DNA of 64,000 nucleotides from Daphnia pulex (Eukaryota; Arthropoda; Branchiopoda; Diplostraca; Daphniidae), in contig NC_060018.1 in assembly GCF_021134715.1 (NCBI RefSeq), forward strand, positions 868,001-932,000. Direction: 5' to 3'. The translations under genes and the position numbers were made by a program. The notes under the pieces were generated by a model, which did not search any database, was not told where the DNA came from, and saw only the letters and a list, made by a program, of their open reading frames with translations. Below, piece by piece: positions 27,201-35,758 of this stretch (positions are counted from its first letter, which is position 1; every line of letters starts with the position of its first letter).

Positions 27201-27804
27201 CAAGGTATTTCCGTTTGCAGCCAATTCACATGGGAATTTGCCTAACAGATTTTGTTGACTTTAGTTGAGGAAAATGTTTACCGAGTTTGACGGTTTGATT
27301 GAACCATCGCGCAATCACCGGGCCTACCGGATTGCCGTGGGGAAATTGCAGCCGCCCATTCTACCGTTCATGCCTTTACTCCTGAAAGGTACGTCAATAA
27401 AAATTGACTCGCTGCGAATTTGCAAAGTTTTCAACTGTTATCGTTTTGTGTTTGATTGAACAGATATGACATTCACACACGAGGGTAACCGGACTCTACT
27501 GGACAGCGCCGGACTCATCAATTTCGAGAAGATGCACATGCTGGCGCAAACGATGCGCACTCTCCGCTACTGCCGAAGTCGGCAACTACGTAACTTTATT
27601 TTTTTTAACAAATTGATTTTAGTTGTTCAAAAGATCGTCGATCCTCAACCGGTATCCTTATTTGATTTCTATTCAACAGTGCTTCAGCCACCAACGCCGC
27701 GTAGCGAGCAAGAAGTCCGCAACTACATTCGCAACCTGAGGGTCATCGACAACCAGCGCATCCTTACGGGTCTCTCGCAGCGACTCGAGCCGAAACGGGC
27801 CTAA
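2884..27804 (+). CDS. Epac: Epac, cAMP-activated guanine nucleotide exchange factor for Rap GTPases (5' end missing)
   Basis: The gene product would load GTP onto Rap1/Rap2 when cAMP binds, independently of PKA, at membranes. Exons I traced: 2884-3026, 3112-3227, 12859-13071, 16607-16850, 20603-20919, 21003-21249, 21445-21643, 21826-21971, 22255-22399, 24259-24453, 24623-24962, 25747-25837, 25927-26133, 26204-26350, 26421-26521, 26595-26720, 26841-27019, 27099-27204, 27265-27388, 27464-27589 and 27680-27804. Every junction is GT-AG and every phase matches. The visible product is 1211 residues; mammalian Epac2 is about 1011, and the excess lies in low-complexity linkers between the first cAMP domain and DEP. 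Domain order is cNBD-A, linker, DEP, cNBD-B, REM, RA, CDC25, which is Epac2-like. The stop is TAA at 27802-27804. I infer that one or more N-terminal exons lie upstream of the window. Confidence 0.96.
3228..12858 (+). other. Epac intron (9.6 kb) with no recognised gene
   Basis: This phase-0 intron separates the two halves of cNBD-A. It contains a 15-base G run at 4185-4199, microsatellites, and T/C-rich stretches that give long stop-free frames. Three items are open but unproven: a 118-codon frame at 4412-4768 with a charged helical segment, a short exon-like piece at 6755-6795 (good Kozak context, then GTGAGC), and a 307-codon frame at 9787-10710. None resembles a family I know. Confidence 0.75.
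12859..13071 (+). CDS. Epac: Epac exon 3: phosphate-binding cassette of cNBD-A
   Basis: The 71-codon exon starts with a Ser-rich insert and continues [20 protein letters not shown], then [16 protein letters not shown]. This is the phosphate-binding cassette and C-helix of the first cyclic-nucleotide domain, visible residues 87-157. Family cassettes normally read FGE; here the Glu is Asp (FGD). The Arg that contacts the cyclic phosphate (PRDA) is kept. The acceptor is ATCGACAG and the donor is GTAAAA, phase 0 on both sides. Confidence 0.94.
13072..15721 (+). other. Epac intron; holds the putative alternative promoter region
   Basis: I see no exon here. The stretch has a 20-base C run at 13814-13833, GATG tetranucleotide repeats near 15090-15103, and a GC-richer segment from about 15400 to 15720 just before the alternative first exon. 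That position suits a second promoter, but I could not identify a TATA box or initiator with confidence. Confidence 0.6.
13814..13833. repeat. C20 homopolymer
   Basis: A run of 20 C in an Epac intron. The length may be unreliable in the assembly. Confidence 0.9.
15722..16850 (+). CDS. Epac: Epac alternative first exon (isoform without cNBD-A), long form of exon 4
   Basis: An open frame runs from the ATG at 15722 ([18 protein letters not shown]) through 376 codons to the donor GTAAGT at 16851. It is in the same frame as the canonical exon 4 that begins at 16607. The frame stays open back to a TAA at 15581. The translation is Ser-, Gln- and His-rich but has protein-like segments such as [13 protein letters not shown]. 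It joins the next exon (20603) in phase 1, as the short form does. A start here would give a 1349-residue protein with a new N-terminus and no cNBD-A. Mammalian RAPGEF4 also has promoter isoforms lacking this domain, so I infer an equivalent. It could also be retained-intron sequence or an internal exon, for example from the acceptor at 15628. Confidence 0.6.
16607..16850 (+). CDS. Epac: Epac exon 4, canonical form: linker after cNBD-A
   Basis: The acceptor TTTTTTCGTTGCAG ends at 16606, and the exon continues the C-helix directly (SLWQ then KHQDELIQL). The exon then becomes low complexity, with a His-rich run, [13 protein letters not shown], and a basic Gly/Ser segment. This is the poorly conserved linker between cNBD-A and DEP, visible residues 158-238. 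It ends in phase 1 before GTAAGT. Confidence 0.85.
16851..20602 (+). other. Epac intron (3.75 kb) with nothing recognised
   Basis: No coding signal was found. The content includes a CAGACA repeat at 17460-17483, a (GAA)n tract near 19705-19730, and a let-7-like 21-mer at 18277-18297 that lacks a hairpin partner (rejected below). Confidence 0.75.
20603..20919 (+). CDS. Epac: Epac exon 5: Ser/Thr/Pro-rich linker before DEP
   Basis: The 317-nt exon carries visible residues 239-344. It is rich in Ser, Asn, Pro and Thr with no recognisable fold, including [18 protein letters not shown]. Phase 1 in and phase 0 out fit the neighbours. The acceptor could be at 20602 or three bases later (CAG-CAG), giving a one-residue difference. 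It is a plausible disordered linker. Confidence 0.85.
21003..21643 (+). CDS. Epac: Epac exons 6-7: DEP domain
   Basis: Exons 21003-21249 and 21445-21643 encode visible residues 345-492. Motifs include [38 protein letters not shown] and [14 protein letters not shown], an ordinary Epac DEP domain. DEP domains in this family bind phosphatidic acid and anchor the protein at membranes. A Gly/Pro-rich insert ([14 protein letters not shown]) follows, before the helix preceding cNBD-B. The splice at 21249/21445 is phase 1. Confidence 0.95.
21826..24453 (+). CDS. Epac: Epac exons 8-10: cNBD-B, the regulatory cAMP-binding domain
   Basis: Exons 21826-21971, 22255-22399 and 24259-24453 encode visible residues 493-654. 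Signatures are [40 protein letters not shown] and the phosphate-binding cassette [14 protein letters not shown]. The Gln in FGQ, where PKA and HCN channels have Glu, is the known Epac hallmark. The lid helix reads [20 protein letters not shown] followed by DVLVLEKV, highly conserved with vertebrate Epac2. The intron splitting the cassette after the PR is 1.86 kb long. Confidence 0.96.
22400..24258 (+). other. Epac intron splitting cNBD-B, nothing recognised
   Basis: No exon was found in this 1.86-kb phase-2 intron. It begins with a (TTA)n microsatellite at 22441-22460 and contains short palindromic and GC-rich stretches around 23100-23400. Confidence 0.75.
24623..25837 (+). CDS. Epac: Epac exons 11-12: REM (Ras exchanger motif)
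   Basis: Exons 24623-24962 and 25747-25837, visible residues 655-798. The helical REM domain starts [20 protein letters not shown] and continues with [19 protein letters not shown] and [19 protein letters not shown] stabilises the catalytic domain and joins the switchboard that the cAMP domain closes upon. The 784-bp intron between them has no coding signal. The second exon is short and ends in phase 1. Confidence 0.94.
25927..26521 (+). CDS. Epac: Epac exons 13-15: Ras-association (RA) domain
   Basis: Exons 25927-26133, 26204-26350 and 26421-26521, visible residues 799-950. After an Ala/Gly-rich insert, [27 protein letters not shown] begins the ubiquitin-like RA fold, ending [18 protein letters not shown]. 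In Epac2 this domain binds Ras-GTP and helps membrane recruitment. The Ala-rich insert ([18 protein letters not shown]) is not seen in vertebrate Epac2 as I know it. Confidence 0.94.
26595..27804 (+). CDS. Epac: Epac exons 16-21: CDC25-homology RapGEF catalytic domain
   Basis: Six short exons encode visible residues 951-1211. Conserved blocks are [73 protein letters not shown] and [20 protein letters not shown]. The C-terminus ends [20 protein letters not shown], very close to vertebrate Epac2. All residues I can compare in the catalytic helical hairpin region are present, so the enzyme should be active. Confidence 0.97.
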
Positions 27805-28542
27805 AATTCCAGACGCATATCACCACGCAGCCTACTTTATTACCAGAAAGTCCCATTTTAACTATAATTAAGCCGATCGTTTAACGGATGAGAAGGGGGG
27901 AACACTGATGAAAATAAGGAGGAAACTTTGTCGGATAAATTTTTCGCACAAAACGCTTAAATGATCTAGATCTTACCTTTCCTCTTTATATCTGCGTGTG
28001 TTTTTTAAAATTGATTGCGATAACTTCAAAACACATCATTATTCTATAGAAGAAACCGTTCTGATCATTCTATTTTTGCTATGAATCTTACATAAACATA
28101 TTATTACTATTTTATCAAATACAAAAAAATATATATATTTATCAAAGATGTCATCATTCATAGTTTCCTATCCGGATCCTTCTGTGAATTGCCTCCACTT
28201 TATCCTTGGCATGTTTGTTATATTATTTATCTTTATTGTTCTTTCTGTCCACCCTGTTCGCAATTCATTGTCAATTCGGATGTCAATCTCTTCATTAGGC
28301 CTACATCCTATCTTTGACATTTTTACTGATCCTCGGGTGATTTCTCCCAAATTGCATTTGTTTGCCATTATAAATCTTGTGTCCTATAGAGCCAGTTGGA
28401 ATTTGCGCCTTGTTGTGGTACGTCTTCTCCAATCAATCTTCTCCATCACGTCCATATGTAATCCTTGTTCCCGATATAAACTTTATCATCTGGTGATTTT
28501 TTTTTTTTTTTTTAAACAAGCAATCCGCCATTCACTTTTCAC
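27805..28542. other. Epac 3' UTR and flank up to the palindrome
   Basis: This AT-rich stretch follows the stop codon. I found no canonical AATAAA before 28543. A 141-codon plus-strand frame (28148-28573) and a 66-codon minus-strand frame (28168-28368) overlap and resemble no known family. A T run at 28498-28513 lies close to the palindrome edge. Confidence 0.5.
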
Positions 28543-30300
28543 AAAAATTCCGAACGGACGAAAAATAAACTGAAGAAGTTGCAGAAACCAATTACCATGA
28601 TGGCCGACTTTTGACCACTGACCAATAAGAATCGAGAGAAAAAGAGGAGGTTGGGCGACTGCTCTTGTCATTTCGTTCGCCATTTTCTCTATGGCATGTA
28701 TGGCACACGCTATGGCCTGCCATGGCGATCAAAGAAAAAGTAATGAATTTAATTCTGTATGGGTTTGAATATCAAATTGTGACAGTGCTTTTCTTTATTT
28801 ACACAAGACGCCTTTATCAGATTAAAGACGAGGATTATCTTAGTTTTACTACTGTGTAACATGTAAGTTTTCAATTTTATTTCGTTACAGGGTTTATGTT
28901 TTCACGTGAAAAGTAACAAGGGAAACAATTTCCATTAATTATGTGATCATATTTTTATTGGGGAAGAAAGTAAAAGAAAAATCTCTGTTATTAGCTACAT
29001 ATGTATTGAAACTTAAAAATGTCAAATGTGTTCATCGGTCCATTCAATCACTTAGCCAAGAAAATTAGCAGAATACTAAAGCGTACTGAAGTATCAAGTA
29101 CTTGCAAGACATTTTCTTTTACTTTCTTCAACTTATACCTGCTAATACTGCACACGTCCCATCTAATATGTAAAATTGATAATTCAGTTCAGGATACCTT
29201 TAAACGCAACAAGTTTTCATGTGGATGGACCTGATTGACATGATCTAACACTTTAGGCCAGCCACATGCCACAACCATAAGAGCCAGTCATCCAACCCCA
29301 CCAGTCATCTCTTTGAACTTAAGGTATTGATGAATTGCACAAACCTTTTTGGTTTTCGTATTACCTACAATCTTCTCTGATACACAGGGGACTTGCTAGT
29401 TGAATTCGTTGAGAGATAATAGTTTGCAAATTTTCTTTTTTCTTCAGTTGAATTTTGGTTTTTGTTCACGAATGTTTATACATCGGCTGTGAACAGCGAT
29501 AGTTTCTTTAATCCGATTTGCGTTTCTTTCTAAACTCGATGATTAAGAGAATGCTATGCCTTTAAGTATAGCCGCGTCCAGCAATGAATTTCGTTCCTAA
29601 TGATTCGATAGTTAACTATTTTATCGACCACCTCTCGCAATGTTGATAGTTTTTGTGTGCAGTATTGGTAGGTTTGTGCATCTGATAACCATGTTGGGAT
29701 CTTGAGTTATCAGACTCAATTGAAGATATCCATTCTGAAATATTGTCAAACGAAGTTCTTGTCTGATGTTTTTCACTGGCAAAATGAGTAAAAGCTGTTC
29801 GCCGCTAATCTTGTGCAAGGTCTGATTATTCTGTTGAACGGCTGGGGGAGGGGGGGGGCTGGGCTAACTAACGAACGGGCTGGCTAAATTCCTACCACAA
29901 GACCATTCTTTAATGTTTACCCCTTTCGTTTGGAAATCTCTTTATCCCATTTTTGTCACAAGGAATCAAGCAAAATTATATGAGCAGGAGCAGTGGAGCA
30001 CCACTTGGCCTTTTTTTTGAGATCGTATGAGTTTTGTTTTGTTTTTGTTTCTGCGATTTCTCTTAACTTTTGTGCTTTAATGTCTAGCTGAGTTGACCGG
30101 TGGCTGTAGGACGAGAAAGAAGCATTTTAATCAATGTGTTGGTTAGTCACAAAGCTGCACAACCCGTTGTTTTACGATTAGCGTGTTGTTCTTTAACGCA
30201 TTTCATATTAGACGAATCATTTAATCTCATAATTAAGTATGTCGTCGAAGTGGCTTTAGCTTTTCGTTACATTTTTTGCATATCTTCGTTGTGCTTTTTG
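28543..30300. other. Outer part of left palindrome arm, no recognised gene
   Basis: No exon can be supported. A 65-codon minus-strand frame at 29621-29818 (mirror 41722-41919, plus strand) starts MHKISGEQLLLILPVKNIRQ and is protein-like but not recognised. Near 28600-28690 an ATTGGT (CCAAT-box) motif precedes a short minus-strand frame that points out of the arm. Confidence 0.5.
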
Positions 30301-30302
30301 CA

Positions 30303-30654
30303 TGCAAGTCAACCTGCAGACAGGTCGGCCAGTTTGTCCAGACAGGATGTCCTTCACGCTTGAAGGTCACGAGAAACATTACGTAAAACTGGCATGTGGT
30401 GGTTTAGAGGTTGGGTGAGAACGACACGTGTTTCAACATTATCAAGCAGGTACAATAGCCGAAAGGGTAAGCTATTTGGTAATTGGTATTCATTTTGATA
30501 TTGGTTTTTGTAGACCCATCCCCAGCAACGTCACCTGCAGAAGGAAAGGCCAGTTTTCATTTCAATCGAAGGTCATGGAGATCATTACGTTTATTGTCAT
30601 GCAGTGGTGCAGAGGTTGGGTGAGAACGGGACCTTTTGCATCATTATCAAGAAG
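30303..30654 (+). pseudogene. Duplicated orphan exon (left arm), one copy broken
   Basis: The exon at 30514-30654 is 47 codons, phase 0 at both ends, after TTTTTGTAG and before GTAAAA. It encodes RPVFISIEGHGDHYVYCHAV then RLGENGTFCIIIKK. An older tandem copy (about 30309-30449) reads RPVCPDRMSFTLEGHEKHYV but a 1-nt shift brings a TGA at GLEVG. Both copies share the LQ..RPV...EGH..HYV pattern and the same 3' donor. I do not recognise the domain. Neighbouring exons of a full gene were not found, so this is probably a gene fragment. Confidence 0.5.
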
Positions 30655-30698
30655 GTAAAATAACCGCAAGGCTTAAGAGGAGGGGTTAGAAAAAGTCT

Positions 30699-30735
30699 TA
30701 TAAAAGGCGAGAGAAAAGTTGATAGGGATCAGTCG
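30699..30735 (+). promoter_or_regulatory. TATA box and TCAGT initiator (left arm)
   Basis: TATAAAAG at 30699-30706 is followed by TCAGTCG at 30729-30735. The spacing of about 30 bp is that of an arthropod core promoter. The initiator block GTCGAGTGAGCATCTCC recurs at the start of each downstream unit (30961, 31579 and 31929 in variant form), but only the first copy has the TATA box. Direction is toward the palindrome centre. Confidence 0.75.
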
Positions 30736-32990
30736 AGTGAGCATCTCCGACACGGCAACAACTGCAGTGCACTTTTAGGCATCAGCTATCTGCCATCATC
30801 TGTTCTCAATCATGGGTAAATTTTCTGTTGTTACATGGCGTTATGTATCAATTTTAATGTTTTTTCTCTGTCAATATGCCAGTTATTTTTGCATAGTAAT
30901 TTTTTAATTATTTTATTTATTGTCTAGTTGTTTTTAAGGACAAAGAAAAGGCGAAAGAAATCAGTCGAGTGAGCATCTCCGATATGCAAGAGCTGTAGTG
31001 CGCCGTTCGTCACAAACTGCATTCTTCGTCGCATTGCTAGTTTTAAATCATGGGTAAACACTTTTACATGGAGTTGTGAATCAACTTTCCATTTGTTGAA
31101 ATGCTAGTTATAATTTCATATTAATTTTTAAATTATTAATTGTCTAGTAAACTTTGGCGTCGTGCTGCTGTTGAGTGTTGTATGGCTGACCGCTGGTTCA
31201 GCCATGGTGTACCAATGTCTCCTGGGTATGGCGGATAAGAAATCGCACCGCCGCTACCTTACTATACAATATACGACACGGCCAGTTGCTACAACAAGGC
31301 CCCCAAGTACTACACCACTAAAGCTCCAGATTATTATACCACAACTTATGCTGCCCTGAGCTACTTCACCGAAGCCCTAAGTATTATTCTTCCCCGAGCT
31401 ACAGTACCAGAGGTTCGAGTACTACACCGATTCTCCGAAGTACTATACTACCAAGGCACCGGAGTACTGCACAACTACACATGGGTAAATATTCTGTTAC
31501 ATGGAGGTATAAATATTCCAATTGTTAAATATCTAAATTATTTACTCTAGTTGTTAAAAGATAGAAAAGGTGAAAGAAATCAGTCGAGTGGTCATCTCTG
31601 ACACGACAACAGCAACTGCAGTGCCAAGGATCAGTATTACACCACAACTTATGTTGCCCCGAGATACTACACCAAAGCGCCTGAGTGCTATATCGAGGCC
31701 ACTTATTACTACACCACTAAGACATCGGATTAATACACTGCAACATGCGCTGCCCCAGCTTATTACACCGAGGCTCCCCAACACTACACCCCCAAGGCAC
31801 CGGAGTGCTACACCACTACATATCATGGGTAAATATTCTGTTACGTGGAGTTTAATTAAGCCAACTACTAAATATAAAAATTATTTATTGCCTAGTCGTA
31901 TGAAAGGAGAGAAAAGGTGAAAGAATTCAGCAGCTGAGTGAGCATCTCCGCTACAGCAACAGGAACTGCCGTGCACTAGTTGTCATCAACTTCATTCTTC
32001 GTCGCGTTACAAGTGTTAAATCAAGGTAAACATTTTTCTGTAGAGTTGTGAATCAACTCTACTTTTTTTTCTATTTGTTCCTACCAGTACTATAATTGAA
32101 TATTAATGTTTGAATTTATTAATTGTCTAGTTATAACTATGGCGTCGTGCTGCTGTTGGGTGTAGTATAGTCGATGGCTGGGTCGACCACTGGTGTACCG
32201 ATGTCTCCTGGGTATTGCGGGTACCAAAGCACAACACTGCCGTGCCGTCTTACTATTTAGCATCAACTTCCGCTGCTCCAGCTTACTACGCTGTGACTCA
32301 AGTGCACCACCAAGGCTCCAGAGTATTACGCCACAGCTCATGTTGCCCCGAGCTACTACACTGAATGCCCGAAGTATTATTCTTCCCGGAGTATGGCTAC
32401 CTTCACCACGCCGCCTCCTTACTAGCCAACAACGTCAACACCTTCTTACTATACAAAGACCTCAAGTACTACGCCTTCGTACTACTACGAAGATGTTCCA
32501 GCTAACTATAATAATGCTCCAATGTACTATTCTGTTCCCAGCTACTATACCGAGGATCTAACTTGTTACACCACCGAAATTCTCAAGTACTGCACTACAA
32601 CCTACGTTTCCCCAGCTAACACCACGAAGGCAGCGGAGTACTACACCACGAAGGCAGCGGAGTACTACACCACGAAGGCAGCGGAGTACTACACCACGAA
32701 GGCAGCGGAGTACTACACCACGAAGGTAGTCGGTTTACTTCACTACAACTTACGCTGCTCCAGAGTACTACACTACAACCTACGCTGCTCCAGAGTACTA
32801 CACTGATGTTCCAAAGTACTACAACACTAAAGGCACCCGAGTTTTACATCACTACTTTCGTTACTACCACATACTACACCGAAGCTTCGAAAGCACTTCT
32901 CTGCCCCGAGTTACTACACGACTAACGCAGCCGAATGACACCCCAAACTACGATTCCGTAAATTTCTACAAGGAAATTCCTTATTACTAG
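30729..32990 (+). pseudogene. Tandem cluster of broken Tyr/Thr-rich 'YYTTKAP' repeat genes (left arm)
   Basis: At least four tandem units share a 5' leader, a tiny first exon ending ATGG|GTAAA, a short intron ending TTGTCTAG, and a Tyr-rich repeat exon. Unit 1 (ATG 30812) joins 30928 and stops after about 25 codons. Unit 2 (ATG 31050, exon 2 from 31148) encodes a clean signal peptide, MVNFGVVLLLSVVWLTAGSA, then leaves the repeat frame and stops at 31359. The repeat frame (YNKAPKYYTTKAPDYYTTTY) lies in another register. Unit 3 (about 31578-31830) lacks its signal exon. Unit 4 has ATGG changed to AAGG near 32023, a TAG soon after 32131, and further stops, yet keeps repeats AEYYTTKA. The family is secreted, repetitive and adhesive- or cuticle-like by composition only. 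Confidence 0.75.
32621..32726 (+). repeat. 24-bp minisatellite, 4 full copies plus partial
   Basis: The unit starts ACCACGAAGGCAGCGGAGTA and encodes Thr-Thr-Lys-Ala-Ala-Glu-Tyr-Tyr. The copies are identical, which suggests recent expansion inside the pseudogene's repeat exon. Confidence 0.95.
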
Positions 32991-33540
32991 AGACGAAATT
33001 TCTACTCAAGGTTATTTACATTTATCGGTTATTTTCATGGTAATTGGTCGCTGGGAATTAATTGTTGATCTTAAATGAAAAAATAAAATTTTTAATAGGG
33101 TAATTCTTTTGTTAGTAACTTCAAGCCTGTCAACATTGCGACAGGTGTCTTTTGGTGTTGGATTTATTCAAGGCCAGTATGCAGTATGCCGAGTTTTAAA
33201 TTGTTTTATGTTTGACTACTGCCTTAGTTAGTCTGCATACGGACATGTTCTTGTGGTTTGACGATGACGTTTCAAGGGCCAAATAAGAAAGAAACTTGTA
33301 ACGGTTGATTTTTTCAAATATTATAAGTAATAGGCAAATGGTTGACCTCTGCATAAATGAAAGACTTTGAAGTTGAGAAAAATACATTGATACAATTCCT
33401 AAACAAAACTTGGTATTAATTTACAACAATGAACAAAAAACTTAAAAAAAGAATTGTGTTATTTTGTCCCACCTCCTCCCACAATTCCACCACATTTTAC
33501 AGTCACATACATACATACACATATACATACACTAAGTTAA

Positions 33541-33803
33541 CCCATTGGCTGCCACGCCATACAACCCGCAGGTTGCTCTCTACTTTTCTACGCGCCACGT
33601 CAGAAGGATCCATGACCAAGTGGGACTTGCCATTGCTGACAAGTCCGTGCTGACAAGGGGAGGACTAAGGTGCATTGCCTTTTAACAGGCTTGCCTTGCG
33701 GCAAAGTTTGGGCTTGGCGACTCCCCGGCCCCGCGGCTTTTAAACCACGAGACCGAACAGCGCGGCCCGTGCAGTGGAGAACAAAGGTGTGGCAGCCAAC
33801 GGG
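33541..33803. mobile_element. piggyBac-type MITE (left arm)
   Basis: A 263-bp non-coding element with terminal inverted repeats CCCATTGGCTGCCAC and GTGGCAGCCAACGGG (one mismatch). TTAA flanks it on both sides (33537-33540 and 33804-33807). A TTAA target duplication plus termini starting CCC is the piggyBac signature. There is no transposase inside. Confidence 0.85.
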
Positions 33804-34157
33804 TTAACTAACATAACACGTAACACAATAATACCAACAATACGATGATCCACGTTGATGACGAGTCTCGGTGTCGGTCGCGATTTCACCGAGTTTCGTT
33901 CGCACCAGGAGCAGGGGCAACGTCCGACGGAGACCGGTGACGATTGTTAAAGATGGGAAAATCCATCTTCTCGACGTCTCCTCTGCATTACCTGAATCAA
34001 GACAAACAATTCTTATTAAGTGACATGCCAATAACAGTTACATAATAGTCACATAATACATATGGGATCATTGATCTGTTTTTTTTTTGCTCAAAACTTC
34101 AAAGACGCGCTTGAAATTGCTTAAAATCTACCTAACAATATTGAGAACTGTACACAT

Positions 34158-34546
34158 AACAAAGCTCACTTGCTAGTCTAAAAAAAAAATTCCGGAAGTA
34201 TACCGGAAGTAACCACAGCGCCTCAACCATTGAGCTGTCGTCGAATTAAACCACATATTCGTGATCCCCATGAAATTTGGGGTCGATTAGGTGTGATTTA
34301 AACGAAATCCAAAATTTGGCCAAAATCGAGAATTTTCCTGAACTATAGTTCAGGAAAATTTTCGAAACCGGAAGTACGAATACGTAAAAAACATAACATG
34401 AACTTTACCACAAATTTGACGAGGATCACGAATATGTGGTTCTTTTGTGCGTCAGATCAATATTTACTAAACTACTGACAGAAATGAGAAAACCGGAAGT
34501 AGAAAAAAAAAACACATTTTTAAAAATCTAACAAGTGAGCTTTGTT
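34158..34546. mobile_element. Foldback MITE of unknown family (left arm)
   Basis: A 389-bp element with 15-bp perfect terminal inverted repeats AACAAAGCTCACTTG / CAAGTGAGCTTTGTT. Inside are CCGGAAGT repeats in both orientations, mirrored CACATATTCGTGATC blocks, and a perfect central palindrome AATTTTCCTGAACTATAGTT and its mirror near 34331-34361. The whole element can fold on itself. There is no coding capacity. The target-site duplication is unclear. Confidence 0.75.
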
Positions 34547-34802
34547 GGGGGAATAGTTATCGTTAATTTTCACTAAATATTTCAACAAAATAACTGCCAA
34601 TAAATGTTTAAAAAGATGTGCAAAGTAACTGAAACTGACTGTTTTGACAGCTGCAAATTTTCAAAAAGCCATCTAGCGTTAGAAAAAAGAAACGTCCAAG
34701 TAAAACTTTGTTTGCGCGCAAGAAGGGCCTGATTTTGGAATTATTACACAGACACAGAGTTTAACGCAACTATATTATTAGTAGATAATCTACGAAAGTA
34801 AG

Positions 34803-35143
34803 TCAATTGTCGGGTACCTGGGCATAATCCCGTGGTGAGTAACTGTAGGTGTGTAACAGCAAAGGGTAGCGACCACTGAAGTGTTCTAACTCCGTCGGTG
34901 AAGTAAGACAAGTTGTAGCAGCAAAAGCAGTGAAGCTAAATGGGCGTACGTCGGGAAGATAAGGATGGAGCAGAACGTTGCTGGATGTCCCTCTTCCTTC
35001 ATTGACAAAGGTCAGCATTGGCTTAAGGATCTATTATGTGCTCTGTAAAAAAAATGTATTGCATTAATGAATTGAAAATATAACAGTTAATAAAGTATTT
35101 CAATCTTTACCTATACTAACAAGCACACTGAAGTCTTCATCAT
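34803..35143 (-). other. Possible gene fragment beside the centre (left arm)
   Basis: On the minus strand a short signal-like start, MMKTSVCLLV, ends in TAG immediately before a GTAAAG donor-like site. About 70 bp further an acceptor-like ACAG opens a 71-codon frame ending YSYSPRDYAQVPDN. It may be the remnant of another small secreted Tyr-rich gene. Not recognised. Confidence 0.25.
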
Positions 35144-35684
35144 GATAAAAAACCGTAAAAATGGAAATCACAGCAACCAACAACCTTACTCCTTAGGTTG
35201 AGGTAAATTTCCTGATGTTAAATAAAGTGTCATGAAGTATTGCAGTAGGGTGGCGATAGGTTATATTGATGCTTACCTTTATCATATGGATGAATGGTGC
35301 TGAATTTAGTAAGGCGGTTGATTTTGTGTGTTTGGTGTGGTAGCAGTAATGGGGAAATACCTTGTCTCCACACATTTGTATTCCACGATATGAGAGCTTC
35401 ACACATGAGTTTTAGGCTTTTGACAACATGATGGGTCTATTGGAGGGAAAGTGACTGAGCGCTAAGTCAGCTTTTTGGAATGACTGACAGTATGCATCTA
35501 AAATTTGAAGAAATAAGTTAGTACAGCATAAAAATAAGGAAATTAGGTCAAGATAAACCTACATATGATACGAAGTTCAATTTGGTATATGAAATCACAG
35601 GAATATAAGTATTAATTAGCATCCAATTGTTTCGCCCATTTTGCCTCGTTTCACGATGCAACAACAACAAAGGCGACAGTGGCG

Positions 35685-35758
35685 AAAGCTGGTAACGAGT
35701 TTTTGAATCTTAAGTTGACGAGTTTTGAACTTAGGATTCAAAACTCGTTACTAGATGT
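35685..35758. repeat. Palindrome centre (about 74-bp spacer)
   Basis: The arms meet around 35721-35722. The spacer is itself an imperfect inverted repeat (AACGAGTTTTTGAATCTTAA on the left against a mirrored copy on the right), so almost no unpaired loop remains. There is no gene in it. Confidence 0.9.

Larger units (their letters stand above)
28543..35684 (+). repeat. Left arm of a ~14.4-kb palindrome
   Basis: Bases here are the reverse complement of 35759-42997. Mirror positions sum to 71443 between about 32727 and the centre, to 71539 from 32620 outward to about 29840, and to 71540 beyond. The 96-bp step is four extra copies of a 24-bp repeat in the right arm; the 1-bp step is a G/C homopolymer near 29855. 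Outside the arm, left and right flanks share nothing: after the common ATTCCGAACGGACG block the left continues TTTTCACA and the right TCCGAACTC. A few SNPs (for example near 33057) and one diverged patch at 34356-34640 separate the arms. Confidence 0.97.
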
